A DNA stretch of 64,000 nucleotides. Source: Anoplopoma fimbria. Its lineage: Eukaryota; Chordata; Actinopteri; Perciformes; Anoplopomatidae. The stretch is taken from positions 21,678,218 to 21,742,217 of the forward strand of contig NC_072456.1 of the NCBI RefSeq assembly GCF_027596085.1, read 5' to 3'. Shown one piece after another: positions 1-11,181 of the stretch. The first letter of the stretch is position 1; the number at the start of each line of letters is the position of its first letter. A program made the translations under genes and the position numbers. The notes below the pieces were generated by a model, which saw only the letters and a program-made list of their open reading frames with translations, did not search any database and was not told the DNA's origin.

Positions 1-3000
1 TTGCCCACAAATCACATTTCCAATATCCTTTAAGCCAAAGGCAAACAGTCATAAAACGTCTGTAGCCAGTTAAGTTTTCCTCGTAGGGCAATTCCACTCG
101 AAAGATTAAAGACCGTTACTCTTGCAAAAAGTTTAACGCATAAAGTTAATGACTTTTATGAGCTTTCAGTTTGGGATTCTACTTCATAAACTAACGCAGT
201 GTCTTTAAAATGCTCTATTCTCATACACTCCAATGCAGATTATTGGTGAATATAGTATATTTTGCTTTAGAGGATAAACAGATAAAGACTTAAAATTCAA
301 GGTTGTCTTCAAAATTAGCTGACTCAAGGACATCAATAGATATTTATTAATTAGAAAAAAAACTGTACAGTAAAAAAAACATGAACTTGATGCAGGCCTT
401 ACAGTGTGTAGGCTTTCTTGCCTAGGGTTAGGGGAGAAAATTGACCCTACACTCTCATTTAGCTTAGCATAGCATAAAGACTTCACAGTGGGAAACAGCT
501 TACAAGAAAACAAAAACCACCAGCACCTTTAAAGCTCGCTAATAAACACGTCATACAAGCACAAAAAGTATAAAAACGGCAATTTGTCATTTTTTAGGGC
601 CTTAAGGGGGCAGACTATTTCTTGGCCAGGACCAGCAACTTCCTGGAGCCTCCACTTGTTGGCTGTAAACTGCTTCAGGCCAATAAATAGTCTGGCACAT
701 TAGCTCCCATTAAACAGTAAACAAGATATAACTTCTTATTTAGTGAGCTTTAGAGGCGCTGATAGGTGGATTTTGTTACTGTTTGACAGAGAGCCAGGCT
801 AGCTTTCCCCCTGATTCAATTCTTTATGCTAAGCTAGGCTAACTCTGATTTTCTCCGGCTACATAATTCATTGCACACATGAGGTTGCTATCAATCTTCT
901 CATGTAACTCTTAGCAAGAAAGCAAAGTATTTTCCAAGATGTGAAACAAGTGGGTTAAACTAGACTCTATGCAGCTTCCGATCATGATGTTCTCATCAAT
1001 GCATCTCTTTAGAAATATATTAATAATAAATACCGTGCTTACCAGCATGTGACTCAAGGTCAACCTCCTGCCTCGTTATTATTTCAACATGATGGACGAA
1101 GTTCTCTTGCACAACCGGGGCCTTGGTTATACCTTATTAATATGTTATTGGGCAGAATATAGTAAGGGCAAAGGTCCGTCTCAAGTTTCAACCTGTAGAT
1201 GATTTGTAGCTGTGTTGTATGTTACTGATACCTCGTGTTGCAAGCCTCCGGAAATTTGTTGCAGGATGTCGGAAATAAGATTCCCATCAATGGTGTAGCG
1301 CAGATGAAACCAAGAAGATCTGGTCAGCTATTAATGGAAACTAATTTCTACAGTTTGGAGGCCGCTGATAATGAAGAACAGGAGGTGAAACAGGAGGGAA
1401 AAGGAATGCTGAGCTCAAGAAATGCCTGTGATGTGATCTCAGCACACCTGAGACTTGGGGATTGATAGTAAACATGAAACAGAGCAAAAGGATTCCATTG
1501 CGCTGTAATTGTACTGCTCCTTTCGTTGCTTAGCAAAGACTACGTCCTTTCTAAAGTGCGCTTTGATGATGATGGATATCTTCTTGAAACAATTAATCTT
1601 CCACACGAAACAACTCAAAGTGCACCTGGGATTTGAACATCAAGTTTTTTATTGGATCGCTTTAAAGGAACATTGTGTAAGATTAAAGGGGGGGGGTTAA
1701 CTGGCAGCGATGGAATACTATATTCAGAACTATGTTTTAATCCATGTATAATCAACAGAAACTAAGAATCTTGGTGTTTTCCTTAGCTTAGAAAAGCCAT
1801 TTATATTTTCCTAGGGAGGGGGTCGTCTTCCACGGAGTCCTCCATCTTGCACCGCCATGTTTCTACAACAGTCCAGTACACTGAGCCAATACTTGGTCAA
1901 TACATCTGTGAACATTTATACAAAAGTGAAACCTATTTCAACCGGCTCTGTCCGCAGTCTTCATGCTCCTTTTTTGTAAACTTCGCACCACTGGATGCAA
2001 CAAAACGTTACGCACTGGGCCTTTAACATTTGTTGCTCAATTTAATGTGTTTTTTAATCATTTGTTGGCTTTAATTTGGGGATTTTAACTAATGTATTGT
2101 AATGAATATATAAAAATCTGTATGCTGCTTCACCGCATAGCATATATTCATCATCTAGGCTATTGCATTTACTCATATTACAATATGTCTTAGTGCCATT
2201 GTTGCTATGTATACGGCAGTTTGTGTCTTTCTTTTCTATTATGACCAACAGATCGGAAAGTAGGCACTTCTATTTATTGTGGGAAAATATCTTAAAATAA
2301 ATCAATATAAATAAGATTGGCGGGTTCTGCTTTCACATCCATGAACATCTGGTCAAATTGCCAATTTATTGCTGTTATCACGAAAGGTTTGTCTTCAGGC
2401 AGGAGAGGAAAGAGAGAGGGGGAGAGAGGAGCGATCATTTTACTCTAAGGGATGGTCGATTTTGCTGTGATCTAATAATCTTCAATTACTCAATATCCAG
2501 AACAATTTTGGCCTCAATCAACTGATCCAGTGAAGCAGAGTTAAGAGTTAAGCGGGAACAGATGAGAGCCTTTGGGGCACATGTTGCCAAGTGTTCTGCA
2601 GGAGTGGTGGCACCGGTTTGTGCACGGATTTGTGTGTTTTAGTTGAAGCAATAAAATGCAGAGGTTGAAATTGCTTGGTTATTCATAAACATATCAAACA
2701 ATTCACGGGAAAAGAGCCACACAGTTGTGGTCAAGACAGCACACCCATTTTTCCCACATCATTCTATTTCCTCTCACTCTGACCCGTTTACTTTCACAGC
2801 CTCAGTGTGGTGTTTCATCATAAACTGTTTCCAGTTCAGGCTGAATTTTAAATATGGAAAAAGCAAAGCTACAACAGGTCCTATGCTGCGAGTTTTCTGA
2901 TAGCAACATTAGAGTTAATCTGTTTCCTTTCTCTGGAGCCTCGTGCAGGCGTTTGGGAAAATACAAATGGACACATAATGAAAACTGTAATGGCTTGAAG

Positions 3001-3713
3001 AATGAAAATCCTCTGTTAATGAAGAAGGGGAGTTAATAGAGCTCTAGTGGTGCGATTCACAGCGTCCAGCAGAGGAAGTCTCTGTGCTGGCTTTACAATG
3101 ATAAAGTGCACTGTATTATGTGTGAGTGCCACATGAAGAAGAAAGGATATGTGAGATTCGCCTCCCAGACTATGCAATAAGTACATTAATGAATGCAGCT
3201 ATTGTTACAGCTTGTCCTCCTTTACCATCCAAGACTCATTTTTCCTGGAGATTTTTTAATCTTTTAATCTTTTATTCTTTAATATTTAATACAAAATAGA
3301 CTCTGGAGTTGTAATGCATCTGCAGTAAAAAAAATAAAAAATAAAAAAAAGTATCTCAAGGATTTAGATGGGCATGAATCTTGCTCAGGCTACAGAAAAA
3401 AAAAGTTTAAGTTGACTCAATGGGTAAAGACTGCCCTCTCAGGGTTTCCTATGTCAATTGCAGTTAACTTGGTTGCCTGTCTCTCAGCTATCTGGCTGTA
3501 AACAGGCAGCGTAGGGATCGGAACACATTGGCATTCAGGATCGCATGTTATTCAACAGTAATATGTGTTTAATTGTAATTGATTGTTTTCTACTTCGCAG
3601 TTTTTTTTATCACTTAAGCTACTTGCGATTAAACTCAACTTTTCCTGCAAAAGTTTAACTATAAAAGCATAAGGAAAGGGAAAGAGTTTTTCCATGCTGC
3701 TGCTGGGAGACTT
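1..3713. other. Gene-poor spacer, no gene recognised
   Basis: Open frames are short (under about 105 codons), lack recognisable domains and do not join through plausible splice sites. The stretch from about 1660 to 2030 begins with TTAAAGGAACATTGTG and ends GGGCCTTTAA. Its ends are inverted-repeat-like and it reads like a dispersed fish repeat, but I cannot name the family. The rest is AT-rich and unremarkable. It could contain introns or distal regulatory DNA of a gene outside the window. Confidence 0.5.
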
Positions 3714-3715
3714 TA

Positions 3716-4922
3716 CAGTTTTTCACAATTGTTAACACACGTTTCTCAAAACAATAACGGCTTTCTCAAAACTGCACACACAAAACTGAAAACCTCACAC
3801 ACAAAATGCTAAACCTGACACTCCCTTTGCAAGATGACTCTTTGCCATCAAATCTCTTCACTGTTCACAAAATGGAACTTGTGTTTTCATTTGGTACACA
3901 CAGCCATATTTTCAAATGACACACACATACCATTCATTGAGTACACACAACTAAGCATTTGCTGCACACTACCAAGCATTTACAGCACACTGAAGTGCAA
4001 AATTGAAAACACAATCATAGAAATGGAACACACCATATGAATGACAACGACTCTGGAGAATGAGCCATTTCTCCTTTTGTAAAATGTCTCAGTGTAGGCT
4101 TACTTTTTTCATAGTCAAACATAAAACAGCACACAAATATGCAGCAAAAAAGTTTTATTTCGGTACACACAGAGAACAGTACAGTACTGTAAACCGGCCT
4201 GACGGTCTGGACGTTCCTGAATGTAGCATGGTCAGCCAGGATCCTAGTTTGTATTTGTCGGAGTGTGATAGCGTTGTTCTCACGAACCATATTTACAATT
4301 TCAGTCTCCTGTTCGGCTGTGAAAGTGTGTGTTCTTCCTTCACGGTGTGGTTCTCTTTCAGTCCTGCAAAATACAAATACTGTGAGCACACTGTATTCTA
4401 TTGATATGCAGTATTACAGTACACAAGGCAAATAGATTTCGTACCTGTTCTCCATCCTGAAGGTTCTAATGATGGCAGCAACTGTGAAGCGGCTGAGATC
4501 CTCCTCTTCCTCCTCCTCCTCCTCTCACTCTTACCCCTCTCCTTCTCTGGTTGTCGATCTCTTCAAAGTTCTCCATTGTTCACCAAACAAAACAGAGGCT
4601 CGAGGCACTTTTATGCTGCAGTCCTGATTGCAAATTGCTCAACAGACCTGAATGTTTAGAGATTTGAATATTTGTGTGTTGTAGGTTGATGCTTTGAGAT
4701 TTTACTTGAGAAGTGTGTGCAACAACTGAACATTGTGTGTAGTGTTTTGACAACAAGGTGATGTGTAATTGACATCAGAGTGTAAAGAAGGAAAGTCAGA
4801 GTCTAATGCAGATAAGGGAGTGTGAAGTAGTGCCAAATTGGGTCGAGCGATTGGTACATGAAGTGAAGGTTGTGCAAACTGTGCCGAATTTTCGCTTTTT
4901 GTGTGTTAACTGAGAAAAACTG
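3716..4922 (-). mobile_element. Degenerate Tc1/mariner-type DNA transposon
   Basis: The element starts CAGTTTTTCACA and ends with the imperfect inverted form, TGAGAAAAACTG. The matching arms extend into GTTAACACAC and differ by a 3-base indel. Both sides carry TA (3714-3715 and 4923-4924), as expected for Tc1/mariner insertion. On the minus strand a transposase-like fragment is visible. A start near 4576 reads MENFEEIDNQRR followed by a Gly/Arg tract. A later part, split by a likely short intron (about 4365-4444), reads THTFTAEQETEIVNM and then NNAITLRQIQT, a helix-turn-helix style region. The frame then stops and there is no catalytic DDE domain, so this copy is internally deleted and cannot make transposase. 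The family assignment rests on the TA duplication and the general look of the fragment. Confidence 0.75.
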
Positions 4923-5083
4923 TAAGTGTAAACTCTAATCATTCTCCATATTTCATTACCCTGCCATCTGATCAACTCACCTCATCTCAAACTGTTTTCA
5001 TAAATGGTTTGAAACACACTATAATGTACTTGTAAGTGAGTATAAGGACATTTTAGGTGTCTCTTAATGAGGTGAGTTTCAGC

Positions 5084-5918
5084 GCAGGCTGAAAACTCAC
5101 CTCTTCAAGAAGTACTACCCTGAGCCTTCCACTTAGCACTTATTGTATTCCTATTAGTTTGTTGCACTTATTGTATTCGTATTAGTTTGTTTCTGCACTT
5201 TACTTTTGCTCTGGTTTATGCTCTTAGCTGCTTGTTTAAAAAAGGTGTTAGGGATTCAGTAGAAAAGGACCCACTAGCAGCCACACAGCTCTTGGTTCAG
5301 AGTAGATTTAATAAAGTTCTCAAGCAACAATCCAAAGGGCAAAAACAGTCTCGTAGTCAAATAGGCAGGCAGAGGTCAAAAATCCAAAAGTCAGAACAGA
5401 GTCCAAGGCAAAGGTATCCAAAACACAGAAACCAAGCAGGGCAGGTCAAAAATCAGGCAAAGGTCAAAAATCACAGGCAGAGAGAGAAACAAGATATACG
5501 AAACGCTGGAAAGGCTCAGGTATTAACCGGCACGATCTGGCAGAGACTACAAGGCACACCGGGCTTAAATACCCACAAACCAATCACCACAAACAGAAAT
5601 CAGGTGTGCACACAAAATGGTGGGAAAACAAACAAAGACAGGGTGGAGTCAGAGCCACATGGCTTTTCAAAACAAAAACAGAAAACACATGACAACACCA
5701 CATGATCAAAATGTAAACAAAAAGCACATGTTGCTGGAAAAACAAGAACTCAAACAGCACGGTTACTAACAAAAGGAGATGCACTTATGACTTCTGGTGA
5801 CTAGTAGTTCTCTTGAATACCTATGTTGAATACACTTATTGTAAGTCGCTTTGGATAAAAGCGTCTGCTTAATGACTGTAATGTAATGTAATGTAAAAAT
5901 GTAATGTAATGTAATGTA
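5084..5918 (+). repeat. LINE-type 3' fragment, split by an LTR
   Basis: It begins with a reading-frame remnant (AAAACTCACCTCTTCAAG), which looks like the end of a non-LTR reverse-transcriptase ORF. It ends in the common fish tail GTAAGTCGCTTTGGATAAAA followed by TAATG repeats. A second, uninterrupted copy lies at 38071-38420 and a short minus-strand piece at about 10465-10530. The copy here is interrupted by the 526-base LTR at 5246-5771. Confidence 0.7.
5246..5771 (-). mobile_element. Solo LTR of an LTR retrotransposon
   Basis: The insert starts TGTTAG and ends CTAACA, the TG...CA termini of an LTR. It is flanked by a perfect 5-base target duplication, AAAGG (5241-5245 and 5772-5776). The uninterrupted relative at 38071-38420 has a single AAAGG at the matching place, giving an empty-site comparison. 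On the minus strand a TATTTAAG box (about 5565) precedes an ATTAAA polyadenylation-type signal (about 5305), the right order for an LTR read on that strand. No internal gag/pol sequence is present, so the element has probably recombined down to one LTR. Gypsy-type is likely from the 5-base duplication but is not proven. Confidence 0.8.
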
Positions 5919-7489
5919 TTTGTCAAAAACTATAACTCTTCATATGAAGCATCCATAACTGGTGTGTAAACAGTTACCGAATGATCAAAAGCACAGTCTA
6001 TAAATAAGTAAGAGATTCACAAAACATTCTTAAGTCAAGGTCCACTTACTAAATTTCTTCTGGAGCTTTCTTGTAGCATCTTGTTGCATCTCATGGCCTT
6101 CATCAGCAGATGGGGTTTGCACATTAACCTGGAGAGGGAATAAGGATGGATGAATGAATAAATACTTTATCATTTATTAATATAATAAATGAATGTAGCT
6201 TATATAATACACATCATTTGTAATTATAATAACTATATACCTCATGTTTGATATTATATTATGATGTAAAACATTTATTAGGTGTTTGCTGCTTATAAAT
6301 GCTAAATAGAAGGGGTTAAAATTATAATTATCTGTATTTTGCAAACTTAAGGGAAAGTTAAGCTTGAAGGTTCATTATTGTCCTTAGAAATAATAGTTTG
6401 ATCCAAAAAAAAAAATCTGCACGACTTGAATTTCAAGGGTGTGCTCCATATGCAGCCACCAGTAATCACATGACTGGATATTACATTTTCAGGTCACAGG
6501 GTTACAAGTTTACATGGTTACATTGTTACTCTGGAAAATGTCCAATGAGGACCTTGTCAGAATTTTTTTTATCAAAAAGTAAAAGTAGTTCATGAAGCTT
6601 TTAGATTTTTGAAATCATAACCCAATTAATCACCTGTGTGCCAGGTGTACACTTTAATACCTTTGACCATATGAATGTGCTACATCATGAATTTGGCCAA
6701 TACCAGTGGTGGAGGAAATATTCAGATCGTTACTTATTCAGACTACTAACTTACTTCAGTGAATTAACATGGCTACATGTAACACGGCTACAGTATAATT
6801 CAAAGTGTACTTAAAATGCAGAATGCATGAAAAGGATAATAACTATTGATGCATGAACATGGAAGCAATACTTGAGTGTTAAAGTTGGGCGAGATTGTAA
6901 AATCATAGTCTGAAAAGTAATAGGTAACTACAGCTGTTAAAGAAATGTAGTGAGGTAAAAATGATTGTACTTTCCTCTGAAATATAGTGAAGTAGCCTAT
7001 AATTATAAAGCATGGGGGAGCCAGTGGAGGGATTTGAGAAGGTGTACTACTAAATAGGTAACTACAGCTGTTAAAGAAATGTAGTGAGGTAAAAATGATT
7101 GTACTTTCCTAATATAGTAGATGCTTTGATAGATATACTCAAGTGCTTCAAAATTGTACTTAAGTACAGCACTTTAATAAAGACCTACTTAGATTTCACT
7201 ACCTCCCAGAACACAAATTGAATTCTTCCATCATAATAAAAAAAAATCTATGAATTTATAGTATTATCAATGAGTCAGACAATATAAATTCTTGTAAAAA
7301 TAGATAGTGACAAATCAGCAAGGCAAGTCCAAACTCCATCTGAGTGAGTACAGCCATAAAAACATAAATGAAATATGTATTCATTTAGATTCATTTTCCT
7401 TTTTTCTTTTATGATTGTATTGCACCAGATGTTTACAGCTGTGACTGTGTAGCTTCCGTGCTGTGATTCTATTGGTTAAAAGTTTACAA
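5919..7489. other. AT-rich spacer with dispersed repeat
   Basis: No coding exon recognised. The part from about 6715 to 7200 looks like a dispersed fish repeat (TACTTAAGTACA-type motifs). It contains a perfect 58-base direct duplication, 6919-6976 and 7053-7110, spaced 134 bases apart. Confidence 0.5.
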
Positions 7490-7641
7490 GACCCTCCCTC
7501 ACCCCGCCTCTCCGCCTATCACGTGACTGTTCAGCAGCTCAGGCGCAGAGACAGAGGGCCCTTTTTTTGTGGGCTGGTCCGGTTCATTGACCAACATTAC
7601 ACCTAGGTCACCCGAGGACAGAGGAGCTGCAGTGAGTGAGG
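7490..7641 (+). promoter_or_regulatory. plin3: Probable plin3 promoter and first exon
   Basis: A short GC-richer stretch stands out from AT-rich surroundings. It holds CCCCGCCTC boxes, the palindromic E-box TCACGTGA (7519-7526), and an inverted half-site pair GGTTCA-T-TGACCA (7581-7593). It also holds a direct pair AGGTCA-CCCG-AGGACA (7605-7620). A plausible splice donor (GAG|GTCAGT) lies at about 7640. Perilipin genes usually have a non-coding first exon, and the coding exon begins 3.5 kb downstream. The transcription start itself cannot be read from sequence. Confidence 0.45.
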
Positions 7642-10600
7642 TCAGTGGCTAATAAGACAGCTCTGTTCTGTATTTAAATCAACTTCTCAAACATGTGCTG
7701 CTTACTAACATGTATGTAACTGTGACTTAGTTTCAACTCTTTAAACTAGCTAAATAATTACTTTAACGTAGAGGAGTCTATCTGCCCATAAGTCATGATA
7801 AATAAGGAGGAACCGATGGAAAAAAGAGGGTTTTTGTTTGCTTAAGTAACGTTTAGCACAAGCCATAGTCTCTCCTCTCATGTGGGGCAAAGTTCATCAA
7901 CCACTAAACGAATGAGAATGAATGTGAAGCAGACTGTGTTGTGTTCAAAAGCAGCTAGAAGGGTTGGAAATCACAAAACTCAGCAGGACTGACAACAGAG
8001 TACATTTGTCATGTAAGTGTCTGGGGTTGAATCGTATTTTTTTCTCCACAATGGGAGATTAATATATAATATTGACCCCTAACAGACAGAAATGTCTATT
8101 TGTGACCTCTAAATGTGGATGTGAGGCTGTGAGCGCCTACTCTAATATTGTTCGTGGCGTGAACAAAATTCAATATTTCACAAGAATATTGTGTAATGGA
8201 TTTTTTTCCCTCTTCTTATCCCTATAATCATCTTATGACGCATTGGAAGGCGTTGACACATGAGCTCCAGGTTCTGCTCTCACTAAATGCTTTTCCACTA
8301 ATGCAAATTAATGTCACTTATCTGGGTCTACACTATTTTAGAAAAAGGTTAAAATTTATATTCCTAGCTCTTCCATTCTTTGGTTAATTTACTCTTTACT
8401 GTTTTTGTCAACATTAAAATGTCTTTCTTTCTAAATCCGTCAGATCACAGACAGATATAGCGTCGTGGATTCGAGAACAGCTGCAGAACTCTTTAACCCA
8501 CTGACTAGAGGTGATCTTTCTTTTGTGTCTGCTACAACAATGTCTTCTATGTCAAGTGTCTCAATATTTTCCTGGAGATATACCAGCCTGACCATTAATA
8601 TCAAAGGTCACGTAATGTTTCAGCTCCAAAGGGAGACTGGCAGTTTTCTTTTTCTCTGAAAGTGGTTGATGTGTTTCAACATTTTGAAGATGTGACAATC
8701 ATATAACGCAATAGGAATTTTCAGAGCGCTTTGCTGGAATCGCCTGTCAGTGAGATGATTCATTCTGAAAGTCTAAAACAGCTTAGTTTGTGTTGCGACA
8801 GCCTTCCTCATGATATGTAGAGCGTCGCTGAGAATTATCTCGGGTTCATCTCTCACTTGATAGCAGGGAGAATAGTGTGTCAGACTTTGCTTTGTAATAA
8901 AGCCAGTGAAGATGTCATCAACTGCCTCTTAGAAAAAGATGTTGCTCAACCAAGCTGTTGCAACGAAATGCAATTTGCAAACACACAGAATCTGGAACAC
9001 CACAGGTCATGAAAACATCAGAGAGATTTTATTCACCCTGACATCTAAAAAGAATCTGTGAAATGATGTGACAGTGGTTCTGTATAAAGGTCATCCACGG
9101 GTGGAATTGCTTGTCTTAAGTGTAGATTTCTGAATATGATTATACTGTCAACAGTTCCTTAAAGTGGTAGTGGAGCCTAATCTACCTGAGCATTTACTTC
9201 ATGTTGGCAACGCTTTACATCTGTTGGGCTGAACTGGGCCATGTCTTTCTTTGATTCGTCTGCCTTAAACATCAGGTCAACAATGGTTAACGACTAGTGT
9301 TTCAGTGAATACAGATGGAGTCCACTAATGTCTCCCTGCGCCATCTGGTAGCACACAAACAGATGCCGTCCACATGTTGGGAGCACCAGCGATCACGTTT
9401 TATCGTTGTTGATAAATGACATCTCAGAAAATAATGAAAAGCCACAATTTCTCTTTCTTAATTTCACAGAGCCCAAGGCGCCGTCTTCAAGTTGCTTGTT
9501 TTTTTTTTTTTCTGCCAACAGTCTGAAACCCAAAGATATTCAGTTTGCTATCACATTAGACCAAGAAAAGCAGAAAATCCTCACAATTGAAAGGCTCAAA
9601 CAAGAGAATGATTGTTCTTTTTTTTCTTGGAAATTACATTAACAAATAATTGATTATCAAAATAATTTCACGTTAGAAAAAAAGTTTATTCAATCAACTA
9701 ACGATTCAATCGATGTTTCCGCTTTACTTTAGATGTAAAAATATTTCTGGTGCTTGACTGTTAGAATGACCAAACCATTTGGATAGTCCCCTATGTCTCT
9801 TGGGAACCGGGATGGCCTTTTTTAAACTATATTTTCTTACATTTTTTTTAGTTTAATTAATTAATCCAGAAAATTATCTGCAGAATAATCAATAAAAAAC
9901 ATCTTTAGTTGCAGTCTTAGATTACATACAGTCTACCATGATAGAGAATTGTATCCATATCACCCCCTCCTACAAGAGTAATTCACTGGAGGCACCTTTT
10001 TATGTGAAGTTCATTATTTTACCCTTTTCTGACCCAATTTACTGTTAGATTTAGTTTTTATTTCAGGCAATAACTCATTGTATTAGTGGAATAGGAAGCA
10101 ATATTGCACTTGAGTAATTCTTTTGGCCTAGTTTTTATTTAAAGCAATATTTTACAATAGTAGACTTGCAGTATTGCTCAATATTTCACTTAAGAATTTT
10201 CACATGGTGTAAATGATATCGAGGTCCATTTTTCCTGCACGCCTAAATGTGAGCAATCAATCTCCAGCGTCAGTGGTCTGCCGGTCCACAGTTAGCCATT
10301 AGTCACGGGTTTTCTCTTTTTTAAAGCAGACTAACTTCTGGAGCCCCAGAATTTTTCTCTTATCATCTTTATGTCGTCACAATCGTCACCTCAGGAAACC
10401 AGTATTGTTTCTGTATACACATATTAAGAGTCTGAATATTAAGCTAAATGGAAGGGAAAATATTACATTACATTACATTACAGTCATTTAGCAGACGCTT
10501 TTATCCAAAGCGACTTACAATCAGTAGTACTTCCATAATTTCAGTTTGATGTTTTTTCCTTGAGGCACAGAGGGTCCCAAAACTGTAGATTCTTGTTTTA

Positions 10601-11160
10601 CTCCTGATGTCACTAGAATACAAAATATAAAGTTTGTGTTTAAATTTAGAACTCACACATTCTAATTCTCCCCCCTTGAGCTACCAAACATTGGCCTTAT
10701 AAATCCCTGTTTATATAAGCAAATCAACATTTTCCTTAGCCTCTGATGTTTAGACTTTAATACTTAAAGATACTATATCGCTTTAAAAATGCAAAAATAT
10801 TGCCGTGGGAAGAAAACAAGAAAAAAACTAAACTCCAAAATGTATCATTATCCATTATTTTACTTTCAACTTTGACATAGGGTGCTGGCTTGAGGTGTCT
10901 GTGGGGCTGCACCATTTTATTTTTTTTAAATGCAGTTTCATCCTCATTGCATCATAGTGTTTACAAATGAAATTGAACATGGTTGAGTTGCCTTTCAGCC
11001 CACATTCTTAAACCCTGTGACAGGACAGCGATTCGATTTCCGAATTTCATGAGACATTTCTCCTCTCCAAGATAGCCACTTAAACAAAGAATATCAGGAA
11101 TGTATTTCATCATGCATACCAAGCAATCTCTTGTTTCTGACGCTCCATATTCCATGTCAG
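7642..11160 (+). other. Probable plin3 intron 1
   Basis: No coding exon recognised. It contains a short minus-strand LINE tail at about 10465-10530 (AGCAGACGCTTTTATCCAAA) and T-rich runs. If the first exon at 7490-7640 is right, this is the first intron, ending in the acceptor TCCATGTCAG at 11160. Confidence 0.4.
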
Positions 11161-11181
11161 AGATTGAATCCAGCAGTCGCA

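Noticed and set aside
1235..1465. 76-codon plus-strand ORF in the left spacer
   Set aside because: No domain, no supporting splice sites, and stops close by in a region with repeat-like sequence.
5187..5705. 172-codon plus-strand ORF
   Set aside because: It lies within the solo LTR and the host LINE fragment; composition is low-complexity and no domain is seen.
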